DNA of 64,000 nucleotides from Pipra filicauda. Its lineage: Eukaryota > Chordata > Aves > Passeriformes > Pipridae. The notes under the pieces were generated by a model. It was not told the DNA's origin, did no database searches, and saw only the letters and a program-made list of their open reading frames with translations. The translations under genes were made by a program, and so were the position numbers. The first letter of the stretch is position 1. Each line of letters starts with the position of its first letter. The stretch is taken from positions 1,496,630 to 1,560,629 of the forward strand of contig NW_024104283.1 of assembly GCF_003945595.2 (NCBI RefSeq), written 5' to 3'. Positions 37,435-49,400 of this stretch are shown here, in pieces.

Positions 37435-37550
37435 TTTAGGGCCAAATTCTGCTCTTAGTTGCACAGGTGTAAATCTTGCGTAAATCCAGTGGCACCAAGC
37501 AGCTACTCTGGGCTAACACCCATGTAAATAAGCTCAGACAGTGGTCCATA
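37435..37550 (+). repeat. MITE-like palindromic repeat (Chompy-type), best copy in window
   Basis: The left arm GGGCCAAATTCTGCTCTTAG, then TTGCACAGGTGTAAATC, is close to the canonical start of the Chompy-type family (GGGCCAAATTCTG...GTGTAAAT). The right arm (CTACTCTGGGCTAACACCCA then TGTAAAT) is partly complementary to it. It has no coding capacity, as expected of a MITE. Confidence 0.55.
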
Positions 37551-38753
37551 GTGTGTTATTACCAGGCAGTAAATACAAACTTCTGCACTGTTGCACCCAG
37601 TGATCTTTGTGACCTGTGGCCCTGCTTGGAGAAGTGAAACACCATGGAAATTTATGGTGCAATATCAATATGTCTTTACACTGCTAATAACTGGCAACAT
37701 CTCACCAGTCAAGCAATGATCAGGTCCTCATATTTAAAAGGGCTGATGTGATGGATGTGACCTGAAGGTACCACTCTTGCCTTTTCTTTTGCTAAGAAGG
37801 GAAGCAGGGGGAAAACAGAGAGCCATACATGTTTACATATTTACATATACTACACTGAGCTGAGGTGGTTTTTTTGCTTCTGTTGTTTTTCAGTGGACAA
37901 AGTTGAAAATGCTGTAAGTGATAAGAGTAAGAAGGAAAAGGGATTTTTAGTCCTGTTAAATTTGAAGAGCTTCTCTCAGAGCTTATACAGAAGCTTGGTA
38001 TAATGTACAAAGTAAATTTGAAGTAGAAATTAAGTCAGACCACTGCCTACAAAACAAACAATTCCTGGTGGAGACTAGAAGCCATTTTGGATGAAGATTC
38101 ACATTGTCCCTGATTTTAAGTACAACTGTCTAAAATAACGCTCATTGTTTCAGTATAATGGTAAAAAATCATAAAACTGGGGAAAGGAGAGGGAAGGCTG
38201 TTGGACTTACTGACATTCAAGTGAGTTTTTACCACCGCCTACCCAGGGCCAGGCTAAACCCCTTTGTTTTCAAACTGAACAAGGGAGAAAATGTTCAATA
38301 AGTGAATCTAAGATACACTACGAATTCGACTTCCTGCTGTATGACAGTCATAGAGTATGAGGGACCCTGAGCTGGCCCTTGGCTAGTGTCAGTTCTCAGC
38401 TGCCTGCCTTGTCCTGTTTCTGTAGGGTTGTCTTGCCTTCAGATTGGGATAAGGAATGACCAGCAACAAAGTGCTGTCAGTTTGTTTTCCATGCAATTAA
38501 AAAAGATGGGAGTGGAACAGAGTTTCAAAAATCAAGGTCTCCATCCAGTTTGGGTTTTATTCCATGTGAGAAGGTGAGAAGCAGCATTATTTATTATTTT
38601 CTATAGCAATATGTTGATTACTCGCTTTTCAGTGGTAAAGTGGGCTGGCAACGTGAAACTTTAGGTAGCCCTTGTGTCAGAAGCCTGACACAGGGGCTGT
38701 TTTTCTGACAGGCTTGTTTTTGATCATGCACATATTCTTATGTGCAGTTGTAC

Positions 38754-38820
38754 TCACTATATACATATATAAAAGTATATACGTTTATAGAGAGATGTAC
38801 ATATACACTTGTATATATAA
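38754..38820 (+). repeat. TATA/TACA-rich microsatellite
   Basis: Imperfect run of ATATAC, TATATA and GTACATATAC words just ahead of a CR1 3' terminus. Confidence 0.65.
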
Positions 38821-38900
38821 AATCACAGAATCATTCAAATTGGAAAAGACCTCTAAGATCATCGAGTTTAACCACTAACCCCACACTGCTAAGACCATCC
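38820..38900 (-). mobile_element. CR1 LINE, 3' part (left of nested LTR)
   Basis: The plus strand shows AAATCACAGAATCATTCAAA, TTGGAAAAGACCTCTAAGAT, CATCGAGTTTAACC and ACTGCTAAGACCATC, the reverse complement of a CR1 3' end. The element stops at 38900 and resumes at 39862 with the next expected CR1 block (TTAAACCATGTCCCTAAACA), so both pieces are one copy split by a later insertion. Confidence 0.88.
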
Positions 38901-39861
38901 TGTTAAGATCCAATTAGTGAGAGATGCCTCTGTCCAAATTAAGGTGTAAACTATACCATATGCTAAAATCAATAGTAAGGATTTTATTTAACAATAAAAT
39001 GTGAGGTAGAGAGATAAAAAGAAATAGAAAAGAGAAGAGAGAGACAGATTGAGCAGAAAACAGTCACCACCCGTGGATCCTGGGCTTCTTAGTGGTGTGG
39101 GGTCCTGAGGTCGTTCAAAACTTTTCACTATTTATGCATTTTTGCAAACAAAGGAATTAATGCTCATTGAACTCAAGAGAGCTCTCTTATTCCATTGATT
39201 AAACGTAAGTCTGCATGATCAGTCTTTCTCTTCTTTTGAGTCCATGAGTTTCTTGACTTGGGGGGTTGTGGTTGGTGGTTGCAATCTGCCCCTGCTGGAA
39301 TTACCTTTTGCCCAGTTGGAGCTGATTACAGTACAGTTCCTGAGCTGACTTTCCCTGTGGCCCATAAATTCTGCATTCTTTGTGTCCATTATCAGTGATA
39401 CATTATTCCCCCCCCTCCCCTCCACCCTCACTTCACCCCCCCCTCCCCGCTTTCTTAACCTCCCCCTAGGTCTGAGATAACCCCCAGACAATAGTACCAC
39501 TTTTATCTTATCTCAAGTTCCCATCAGGGTGGCTTAATTTACGGTTCAAGTTCCAGGTATCAACAGAGGCTTATTCAGGGGGGAGCTTTGCTGATGAGAG
39601 ATGCCATCTGCCCCATAAGTTGTGCTGATCCTTGTTTGACTGGTGATACGCATACAAGCAGTTGCTTCTTTACACAGCTTACCACTACAGGAATTTTTGT
39701 CTGGATGCATTATCTAGGATGTGCTAACCAAACCTCACCTTCTCCAGGCCTGCAGTTATCACCATCCTGTCACTCGACTCTGTGATTATCTCATGGCAAA
39801 GTCCTTCTGTGTCCTTAGCAATGCTTGAGACAGGTAACTGTGCTCTTAAAGTCCTTACACA
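38901..39861 (-). mobile_element. LTR (solo) inserted into a CR1 copy
   Basis: On the minus strand the segment starts TGTGTAAGGACTTTAAGAGC and ends GGATCTTAACA, giving the TG...CA termini of a retroviral LTR about 961 bp long. A minus-strand AATAAA signal lies near 38978-38984, about 80 nt before the 3' end, as expected between U3/R and U5. A G-rich tract on the minus strand (39409-39462) lies in the presumed U3. No internal coding sequence is present, so it is most likely a solo LTR. The flanks (ACCATCC and CGATTAA) are not an obvious target duplication. Confidence 0.68.
39409..39462 (-). repeat. G-rich tract (C-rich on plus strand) within the LTR
   Basis: Multiple G runs of 4-9 bases on the minus strand with short spacers, fitting the four-tract rule for a G-quadruplex. 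Confidence 0.75.
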
Positions 39862-40225
39862 CGATTAAACCATGTCCCTAAACACCATACGTCCATGTTT
39901 TCTGAACACTTCCAATGACGGTGATTCCACCACTTCCCATGTTCCAATGTCTGATCACCCTTTCAGTGAAGAAGTTTTTCCCAACACCCAACCCAAACCT
40001 CCCCTGCCGCAGCTTGACACCATTTTCTCTTGTCCTATAGCTTGTTGCCTGGGAAAAGAGACCACCCCCCCAACCTCCTTTCAGGTAATTATATAGAGCT
40101 ATAAGGTCCCTCCTGAGCCTCCTTTCCTTCAGGCTAAACAATCCAGCTCCCTCAGCCATGCCTCATAAGACTTGTGCTCTAGACCCTTTATCAGTTTTGT
40201 TGTCCTTTTCTGGACACAATCCAGC
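39862..40225 (-). mobile_element. CR1 LINE, 5'-ward part (right of nested LTR)
   Basis: Continues the CR1 copy of 38820-38900. It shows CACCCTTTCAGTGAAGAAGT, CAACCCAAACCTCCCCTGCC, TCTCTTGTCCTATAGCTTGT, GAGCTATAAGGTCCCTCCTG, TCCTTCAGGCTAAACAATCC and ATAAGACTTGTGCTCTAGAC in CR1 order (reverse complement). Ends near CTGGACACAATCCAGCAACT. Confidence 0.92.
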
Positions 40226-40962
40226 AACTCGTGTATGCTTTCACACACACATTTAGCTATATAGATACTATTCTGGAAACAGCACACCCTGTGACTTCTG
40301 TTTCACTTGCATGTTGGCTCCTCAATATCCTTAATGGCTCACAGTCCCGTAGTCCCAAACAGAGGTGCACAAGTCCCCTTTCTAGCCCTTGAACCTCGTC
40401 AGTGTGTGCTGACCCACCAACACCGTACGCTGCCTCACCAACACCATCAGCCTGGTGGAGGCAGGACTATGTCCAGTAGACCTCGTTCTCCATCTGGCTC
40501 TTGGAGGCCTAGGCAGTCTTATATTCAAGAGCAAATAAACAGAGGGCAAGACTTGTGTAAACTCTTAAGCATGGAAGCCCCTTCTTGGCAGTTTCCTGTT
40601 TTAGCAAACAGTTTACTGCAAAATTAATTGCAACAGAATGTGCTCTAGAGCCTCTGGGTACAGATAAATGCCATTTTACTAGGGGTAGCAGAGAAGGTGC
40701 CTTCATTAAATCAAAATAAAACAATGCCTGATTATTGCAAGGGACAGTACACTAGCAAACATAGCTTAGCTACATCCTGGCCACTGAAACTGTAAGTAGT
40801 CCTTGAATATCATGATGTGTAAATCTCCAAGCATTCCATTTAAAGATGTCTTTTCTTGGACTGATCCTTTGCTATTGAAAAGCCAACCCAACCAACCAGC
40901 TGACTGGCTGAGTGCTTGGCAGTAGAGAGTACATATGCACTAAAGTGAAAAAAACAGTGAAA

Positions 40963-40993
40963 AAGGGAGAGAGAGAAAGAGAGAGAGAAAAGG
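40963..40993 (+). repeat. (GA)n-rich microsatellite
   Basis: Imperfect GAGAGAGAAAGAGAGAGAGA run. Confidence 0.75.
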
Positions 40994-43900
40994 AGACAGA
41001 GGAAATCTGTCAGAGCACTCTGGGAAACCCTCTTGGTAAGGCATTTGAATCAGCTTTTGAATATCAAATGTCATAAATTTTAATAGGCACAGCATGAGAT
41101 GTAAAAGCAATGGTTGCTTTAAAACAAGATCTACAACCAACCACAGTTACAGCCCACTGTTACAGACTCTCTACCCTGGAAAAGAGATCAGAGAAAGCTG
41201 ATCAGGGGTTTAGGGTAGGAAATTAGTGTGTCTACTTCACCAAAGTCACCATGCTTTACATGCAGAGAGGGTGTGGGCTTTTGTGCCATAGATGCTGCCC
41301 ACAAGCTTGTTTGAGTATGCAGTGGCTGTGGATGAGGAAGACCCTGTTGAGTCCTGGAGGTTTTGCTACAATCTGCACACAGAACAGTCAGAATTCATCT
41401 AGCTAGTATTTCTGTCATCCCACACCAAAAAAAGTGAGCGGGTGAAGAACATTTCCAGACAACTTTTTTTTCTTCTGAACAAGTTCTCTGCCAACTTGTG
41501 TAATAAAATACATGGGAAAGAAACATGATGAATAATACAAATTTTCCTTGCAGATTTCTTAAACCACTTCAATCATAGGTTCTCATCTTTATGGCTCCCA
41601 GTTGTTCTGCACCACTTGTCCCTTGTCCTGAAAAAGCATTTGCTAGAAAAGGCTGGAATTCTTCTCACCCCCAATGAGCTGGTGTTCTTCCAGACAGGAG
41701 GACAGAGGTAACTCCTGGCCATGAGAGCTTTTGCTGCTGGAAATATGCACAGAGATGAGCACAAAGGTGAATGCCTGAGTCAGCCTGGTCCTGTCATGTG
41801 GACTTCTGATGGCTGGACAGAAGGTTGCCATTAAACCTGTTCCTTGAAAGCAGAGCTTCTGAGTACATGTCTTGGGGTCCATGGCTAAACCTCACAGAGT
41901 CTCTGCATTTGCTGGTGAGTGAGGAGACAGCATAAGACAAGCTCAGTTGCTGGGGCAGAGAGGTCAGTGCTACCCTGGCAAAGGCAAAACACAATCCAAG
42001 GTCTTTCCCACCTTTTCTTCTTGTGTCACGCAATACCTTTCTTCTGCACAGCAAATAATGCAAGCGAGTCTGCACACGTCCTACACACTCCTGCATCCCC
42101 TAAGTGTTTTGCAGTGAATGAGGCAGATAACCTTAACATGAGCACACAGAACTTTGAAATCCAAGGCTGTATCATAGGACAGGTGAATCAGGGCACTTTT
42201 AAAGTTGTCTGTGCAATCTCATTTCCAGCGTATCCAAATCCTAACTGCTTATTTGTCATCATTAGTAGTGACTTCGAGGGCAGTAGGGAAATCTATGCCC
42301 CATAATGGAAATTGGCACTCCACTATGTGACTTTTGCTGCCCACCTCGCTTGGCAGGAGCTTGCAAGGTTCTGGCTGATCTGAGCTGGGGCCACCTCTTC
42401 AGATGGGAGCTTGCTTTGGTTGCATAGAAGGACAAACTGCCCTTGAGCTGCTCATATGGGACCACCACTTTGTTGCCCTCTGGGAGGGATGTTGTGGTCT
42501 TTGCTGCAGTGTTGTCCCATGCGCGTGTCCCTCTGGTGTCCTCTAACACCGTGAATCCCTGCATGATGTTAACAAACCCTTCCCTCGTACAGGCTTTCTA
42601 GGCAGCTCTTCGGGGCTTCTCTCACTCATAGCCAGAGAAATAAAACCCATCCACCTACTAACCTCTCCCCTCCCCCCAGCTGCCAGAATAAGCTTTTTCT
42701 GAGACATTCAGACAATCAGAAAGGATGTAATATTTGATGGCAAATGGCTCCACATAAGGTACAAAACAGTTTTTGGAAAAACAGCTGATGAAATGTTACA
42801 GCCAAAGCTGTGAAAAAATAAACAGGATAGCAAGGAAAAGGACTTTTCTTGGTGGTGAAGTGTGATGAAGTGTCATTTTAGGAAGACACAGATATTTGCT
42901 TTAATATCAATGGCAATGGGTCACCTGTCTATAAAAAGCATGTGATGAAAAATATCTGTTATTCACATCTCAGTCAAAATAAATTTAAATCTAGGCTGTA
43001 AATTCCTAGTTTCCTAAATATTCAGAAGTATTTTCCCATCTGTTCTGTAATAATTCAGCTATCTGGTTCCTATAAAGAATTTGGTCGTCTGCCATTTGGG
43101 CAGGGAATAATTTTTTAAAATGCATTTAAGTCTCATGGTATCTGAAAGTCATACAATTATCAAGCTAATTAAATCAAGCTAGAGTTCCCCATCAAAAAAA
43201 TGTAATCTTTGACTCATGTTGGGGAACTGTTTTTGACAGAGAGGGGTTCACTTCAGCTGGTCACACAGCGTACAAAGGAGCCTCACAGAAAACATCACTT
43301 CGGTGTATGAATCCTATAACGCAAATAAACAGCACCAGGCCAGATGCCACAGATACTGCAGCTCATGGGTGCCAGCTCCTTCAACCTAAGCCACCGGGTT
43401 ATAGGAGGATGCCTCTTTACTTGCCATCACTCACCAAGAAATAGCATCATCCCAGATTCCCTGCTGAAGGAGGAATGCTTTTGCCTCCTTTCTAAGTGCC
43501 TGGGCACAGAGAGGAGGAGTGTGTGGTACCCAGCTGGGGGAAAAGCTTCCTTTCAGAAGAAGAGGGGGACACAGCAATCAAGTGCTTGGCCATGTAGGTC
43601 CAAAGCACAGCATTACAACAGCATTTCAGTGAATGCGTCTCCCACTTCTTCCGTTTACAGATATGTGGTGGTTGGTGAAAGACTTTTTCACGGGTGGATG
43701 GGTACATTTGGGGTAGAACAGAACATACTGCCCAGCATTGTTTTTGTCGAATTACAGATCAAATGTAAATGCAGGAGTAAGAAATGGGGGTCACCAGGAC
43801 AAGTAGGGGCAGAAGGGATCGTGTTTGATGAAACTCTGCATACAAAGTTTCATTGTGGTATTTGGCAAATCACTTAATCACCTCAAAGACTTAATTTCAC

Positions 43901-45754
43901 CAGATCTCCAAAATATTATTATTCCAGACTTGGATGATTCTGATCTAAAGAGCCTACAAGTCATGCAACTTTGCTGATAATAATTAAATTACTTGAAACA
44001 AATAAAGTAAATAAATATATTAAATAATGAACTTGCAATAACAAGTACCCCAAGTAAAGCAATTCAGATGTTTCTGTCCTGGAGTTTTGTCCTAATACAG
44101 AAGTGAAAAATAGTAAGTATTTCCATATTTCACATTTTACAAAACACTAGGGAATTTGCCCCAGTCTTTCTCTGGACATGCAGCTCTATTTTGGACTACT
44201 ATAAAATTCCATGGTAATCCCAAAAGGGGCACCTGACTGCTGTCAGGTTGGCTTTGCTTGGCTGCTGCTGTTACATCATTCACATTATCAAAGTGAAAGC
44301 TTTTCAAATATGAAACTCCAGCTGGAACTGTTTCTTAGTCATGCAAAGTCTGTTCTCAGCACACATAACACTGAAACTTCAAAATGTGTCCCCGTATCAG
44401 AGAGGAGTATGGATAAAGTTGGGAGAGCATGGAAAGATATGGGAGAAGGCAGAGGATGAGGGTAAAACACTAAAGACTGAGGTACTGATGGCTGTTGGGT
44501 AGGTGTTGCACAGCAGGATGCCAAGGATTAGGGGATTCTGGAAACAGGATGCAGAGCAGTAGTTAAGAGGGCAGGCCTTGAAAGAAGAGAAGAGGCTGGA
44601 TGGAGGTTAGAGGATAGGAGGAAGTAGTTCTGGCAGGAGATGAAAAGGGAAATACAAGGATGAGGGTAGTTTGCTCTAGATAAAGCCCAAACCCAAGGAA
44701 TTCAGCCAGCAGCACCATGCATGGGACCTTGTTGCCCTCCATGACAGGAGAGACCCAGGGAAGGGCAAAGCAACACCCGAGGCCAAGACCTTCTCTAGGA
44801 AAGGCTAGGTCAGCCTTGTGCATGCCATGATTGTTCTATTCGCTTTTCTGTCTTGACATCAGGAACTTAAGCAGCTATTATTTTCTGACAGTCAGTAATT
44901 TGCCCTCCTTGTGTAAGAGTCTGCATGTCTGTATCCGTGCCCAATAAAAACAAGGAACAGGGATGGCAAACATGTACCGGCCCCCCAGTTGGCTGCGGAC
45001 AGAGATGGAGAGATTAACAGAGCAAACTGCTGACCACAAGACCCCTCACTAACATAGCTAAGTTTCAATCTCTAGGATAAATTCTCCCCTCAGCATCACA
45101 GTCCCATTTTTGCCTGCTCTGAGGCATAACTGTGGTGCTGCTCCCACTGGTGCTGAGCCCACTTGCAGGTAAGACTCAGCTAACTGGCAGCATTGGAATG
45201 GCTTAAGGTGCTCAGGGTTTCTGTCTTTCTTTAGCTCTGCCTGCACACTGAGGTTGCGTTGAGAGCTGGGCATGATTATCCCATAAAGTGAAAAAACAAA
45301 TAATCACTGAAATCTTGTTATTTTCTAAAATGTCCCTTTCTTACTTTTTGCTTTGGAAATTAGCTTTTTTTTCTCATTTCATTTCCACTCTCCTGTATTT
45401 GTTTCCTTTTCCATTCATTTTGTTCAATTTCTAATCACTGTTTGTGAGAGAGAAGATGAAAGTGACAAATGAGAGAGAAACCCTTCCCTGAAGATGTGCG
45501 GCCATCTCACACAACACTGTGGGAGACAACTTATTTTCACACAACCCAAATTAAGATAACTTTAAACTTCAGAAAAATAGATTCCCTCTATTTTTTGCCA
45601 GCTCAGGTAGATGAGAAACCATCTTTTCTTCTTTTATGTTGCACTGCTCTGTCCCATGCTTGCACGACTTTGCCTCCATTCCTGCATTTCAACTGAAATT
45701 CCAGGAGAAAATATATTGAAAACCAGCAGGAGGCGGTGAAAATCACGTATCTAC

Positions 45755-45955
45755 CTTGTGTCCAGGTTTTCTCCCTCTCTTCTTTGGGATCTTCACAATG
45801 GGCAAAGCCCCAGCCGGTGCCGGGAAGAGGTTGTGAACAGCCATTTTGATGGGCGCTGACTGGAGCGGGGGCCGCCCTCTCTTCCTCCCCACCATTCTGG
45901 GGGACTGCATCTCCTCAGCGGCCAGGCTGGAGTCCAGGCATGGCAGGTGGCTCAT
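45755..45955 (-). CDS. SCML4: SCML4 coding exon 1: N-terminus with two AT-hook-like motifs
   Basis: Encodes residues 1-67 in my numbering. An ATG sits at 45955-45953, directly after a strong acceptor (long T/C tract at 45961-45997, then GGCAG). A second in-frame ATG at 45910-45908 (residue 16, MQSPRM) corresponds to the usual mammalian start, so translation could begin at either, or the frame could continue into an unseen upstream exon. Two basic motifs are visible: GRKRGRP at residues 23-29, a good AT-hook core, and PKKRGRKPGHK at 57-67. AT-hooks bind the minor groove of AT-rich DNA, so this end probably contributes DNA binding and may act as a nuclear localisation signal (inference). The exon ends in AAG followed by donor GTAGAT, phase 0, and joins the exon at 36952-37081. 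It is GC-rich compared with its flanks. Confidence 0.9.
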
Positions 45956-46339
45956 CTGCCCCAGGGAGAGAAAAAAAAAGGAAAAAAAAAAGTGCTTTTA
46001 GTTTAGTTTTCATTTTAGGTTTTTCATCCAAAGGCAGTTTTCTCAATGCTGCTATTTTCCCTGTTACCATTTATCAAAAAGGAGCAAGAAATACACCACA
46101 GATGTGTGTTCCTGAGTGAGATTCACCTGACCACAGCTGGCTCAGCTTCTCCAAAGATAACAAACCCCTCATGATTCCTGTTTTCTCTCTGTTGACCATG
46201 AGTACAGTAGAGGGAGCTGGCTCAGATGCTGAGGTGCCTATTACAGATGTCCAACAGGTAAACTCCACAATAAGCACCTTGACCTGCATCCTGCAGATAA
46301 GCATGATGAAGGCATGAGCTTGCAGCCATCAGTCAGTGC

Positions 46340-46425
46340 CTGCTTTCAGAGGGGGTTTGGAGTAGATGACCCACTGAGGTCCCTGACAACCTGATGTTTT
46401 TCCCCAAATTCTGTGGTTCTGCAAA
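46340..46425 (+). mobile_element. CR1 LINE 3' terminal fragment
   Basis: AGAGGGGGTTTGGAGTAGAT, GACCCACTGAGGTCCCTGAC, AACCTGATG and a terminal ATTCTGTGGTTCTG (decayed octamer repeat) form the last ~80 bases of a CR1 on the plus strand. The upstream part is not recognisable. Confidence 0.75.
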
Positions 46426-49400
46426 TCCTGCCTCACCTCAGAAGTACTACCAATGCCAAAATGGACTTCCATCATCTTTATACACAGCATACTTGAGAGG
46501 AAAGGCTGTACTGGACCATGAGGTCGCTGGCACAAGGTAGCCATGTTAGAGGAGAATTGCCAAACATTTACTCTTTGCACTTTTATAACATCTCTTATCA
46601 TGCATGTTATTAGTGGGCTTTTGGATGTGTTCCATTAAAGCAGTTACTTCACCACCACTCCATGCAGCTGTTGGAGTTGAGCAGGAGTAAAAGAGTGGAA
46701 TCTGGTCCATTTTCCTCTGTCCAGATTTTAATAAAGAAAAAAAATATACAACCATACACAGAGTACCAAGGGAATCTATGACATTCCTCACAGCATCTAG
46801 TAAGGGTCATATACTAACAAAGGTCAACAAAAAAACCCCAGCTGCTAAAATACGTTTTCAAATGTTGATTTGTCCAGGCATTTGATTTCCTGCTCGTGGG
46901 CAGAACACTAGTCCCAGTCCTGCCTGTATACCTCACCGGACATAAGGGTCTGAGCAATTCTCATGCTTTTATCATAAGCCTTGTGATGGCAAATATTTTC
47001 AATTTCATGCTCCCTCAGGCTAGTAATAATGGAAGACTCCCTGCCCTCCACTTTTACAAAGCAGGCTCATAGCCCTCTCAGCTACAGAGAAAAGCCTAAA
47101 GATGTGGTCCAGGAGCATCTTCTAAGCTCAAAAAAACCCACAAAGGAAGTAAAGGTTTGTTTATTACTACATAAAACTACATTTTTTTAGAAAATCTAAA
47201 AAAAATCAAATATACAAATTTTTCACTGCACTTCAAATTTCACAATTTCAGAATCCAGTGTGATTGGACTGATTGGAGCTGACATTTCTGGGAATGAAAT
47301 TGGGTTTGCTTACCCACATAGTGGGAAGGGTACCACTCGATAAGGGACGCTAGTGACAAATATCTGTAGCTGGGAGCTTCTTTATTTCAAAGGCAAATAT
47401 GTTTTGCCTAGTCAAAACTTTGTAAGTGTGACTGACTAAAAAGCAACTCACTTTGCTGGTCTTATTGTCTCAGTAGTTCACACAATGTGCTGTAGGATAA
47501 AAAAATAGAGGGCTCCCAGCCATACCCTCCAGTAAATGCATTTATTTGCAATATATTAAAAATTGTGTGTTTTTAATAACACTAGAGGTATCTGCTCTGT
47601 TCAGACAGATCCATTCCATATGGTGGGACTTACAGATTGGACTATAAAATTTCCAGTCTTCAACATCACCTGCCTGAAACTCTCATGCAAATACTGAATG
47701 TCAAACATCAGATCAGAGCAAACCTACAGTGCCTGATTTACCATATTGTCCAGTGTTGCTGTGGTTGCACTCACTCTCCAGTCAGGCTCAGCCAGTTCAG
47801 GAACCCCCTGAAAGCCTGCTATGGGGCTCTGATCTTTACCAAATAAAAGCCTTGTGTGACTGCAGGGAGTATCCTTTCAGGGTTAAAAGCATCAGGCTTG
47901 ACACAGCAGGAGTCAAATGGAAAGGCTCTGTCTATCTTGAACATCCTTCTGTCTTTAGCAGTGTGCATTTTCCTCCCTGTAATGCTTCTGAGGGACACCC
48001 TCGGTGTCTCTTCCATCTCCCAAAACAAAACATTCCCAGGAAGTTACATTACAGGCTATCTGCAAGGAGGGAGTTCGGAAGGGAAAGGAAATGCAACAAT
48101 TACGCTGGATTTGGCACCAAAACCCACTGTGAAAGCCCAGTGCTTCAGGTTGTGCTTTTCAGTCTGCTTTAAACAAAGCCTGGCAAGATAAATCTTTTGT
48201 GGAGGAACTTGGCAGAGGCTGCAGAAGACAAGTCCAGCCCATGTTTGCTTCCTGCTTGGGGAAGGGAGTGCTTCCTGGAGAGTAGGCTGTTGGTGGCCAT
48301 GAGGCTGTGAGACGAGGCTATGGACCTGCACTGAAGACCACACTGCATTGCCAGTATCGGATTCTCCTTTGGTGGTAAAGGTAGATGGTGTCACCTCAGA
48401 AACTCTTGAGTTACCAGCTCCCAAAACAAAACAGCTACTGACCTAGAGCACTTCTTTGACTGAAATGTTGCTTTCTTTTGCAGTGGTGGAGTATTAAATA
48501 TGTGATGGTCAGAAAATACACTAAATGTTAGCGATCACAGTTTTTTTGTCCTGCTCTTGACACTTATGACACAGTGCTTTGACACAAGACCCAACTGAAC
48601 TGAGCATGGAAAGATCTCAGTGTAACATACTGGAATTGATACAGCAAAGACTTTAAGACAACGTCAATACATAAGCTGTTGTTATTACCCTTAATTACAA
48701 GTCCAGCTGTGACTTGATTCTCCTTTCTTGTTCCTAAGGGAAATGCAAGCACCTTTGGTGGCATTTACTGTCATGCTGTTGTAGATCCTGGAAGGCAAGG
48801 GGGTTTCCCAGCAGCAGGGGAGCACAGCAGACACTCAAGAACTGCCTCTGCCTGACAGTGGGCGATGACAGCACAACCTCTCATGACAGCCAGAAGGAAG
48901 CTCCTGGACAGGCTGGAAAAACACACAGTCAGACTGCAGGATGGCCAGACAGGCCAGAGGGACACAAGGGCTTGCCTAACTGTCCCACAACAAAGTCAGT
49001 GTGTAACCTTGGAATGACTTTCCTAGGGCAGCTCTGACTGCTGCCACAGCCTGGGCTTGACCCACAGCTCAGTGCTGGAAAGCTTGATGGCTTCAAGGCA
49101 AGTTACGAGAGTTCGATGCAATTTATGGGCAAATTTAAGCAAGCAAATTACAGGCTACTAAAAAAGGCACCGCCTCAGTTCAGGAAATCACTGTAATACA
49201 AATAGCCCAGGAGAGCATTTTGGGAGGGAAATCAGTATACGTTTGCCCTGTCCTTGTACTTTTCCAAAGGCACTAGCTTTGGATTGCCAAGGATGGTGCA
49301 GCTTCATTCTGACCTGGGTCTGTCACTTTTATATTCTTAGTTTAAAAATAACAGTAGGAAATCGCTTTGCATTTATGGCTTCTCATTACTTAGCGCAGAG

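Larger units (their letters stand above)
37082..45754 (-). other. SCML4: SCML4 intron between exons 1 and 2
   Basis: Contains the MITE-like palindrome (37435-37550), TATA/TACA-rich microsatellite (38754-38820), CR1 with nested LTR (38820-40225), and a GA-rich run (40963-40993). From 40230 to 45750 I see only AT-rich intron with chance frames, the longest 177 codons on the plus strand at 43344-43877. Confidence 0.75.
5521..45955 (-). other. SCML4: SCML4 gene span (six coding exons visible, 3' end outside window)
   Basis: Gene-level entry tying the exons together. Read on the minus strand, the six exons join with matching phases into 380 codons. Introns from 5' to 3' are 8673, 2567, 3146, 16245 and 8664 bp, and the next runs off the window (at least 5520 bp). 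The order of motifs (two AT-hook-like basic patches, SLED domain, low-complexity linker, SAM domain) is that of vertebrate SCML4, whose human form is about 414 residues, so roughly 40 residues are missing, matching the absent last SAM exon. The family is related to Drosophila Sex comb on midleg. SCML4 lacks the MBT repeats of its longer relatives and is thought to act in the nucleus in Polycomb-type repression. Paralogues such as SCMH1 and SCML2 are less likely because no MBT-coding exon is present and the exon 1 motif pair and linker fit SCML4. Confidence 0.93.

Noticed and set aside
43344..43877. 177-codon plus-strand frame.
   Set aside because: No recognisable motif; intronic and opposite to the gene.
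47225..47300. Possible further MITE-like copy (CAGTGTGATTGGACTGATTGGAGCT).
   Set aside because: Too few matching positions to separate from chance.
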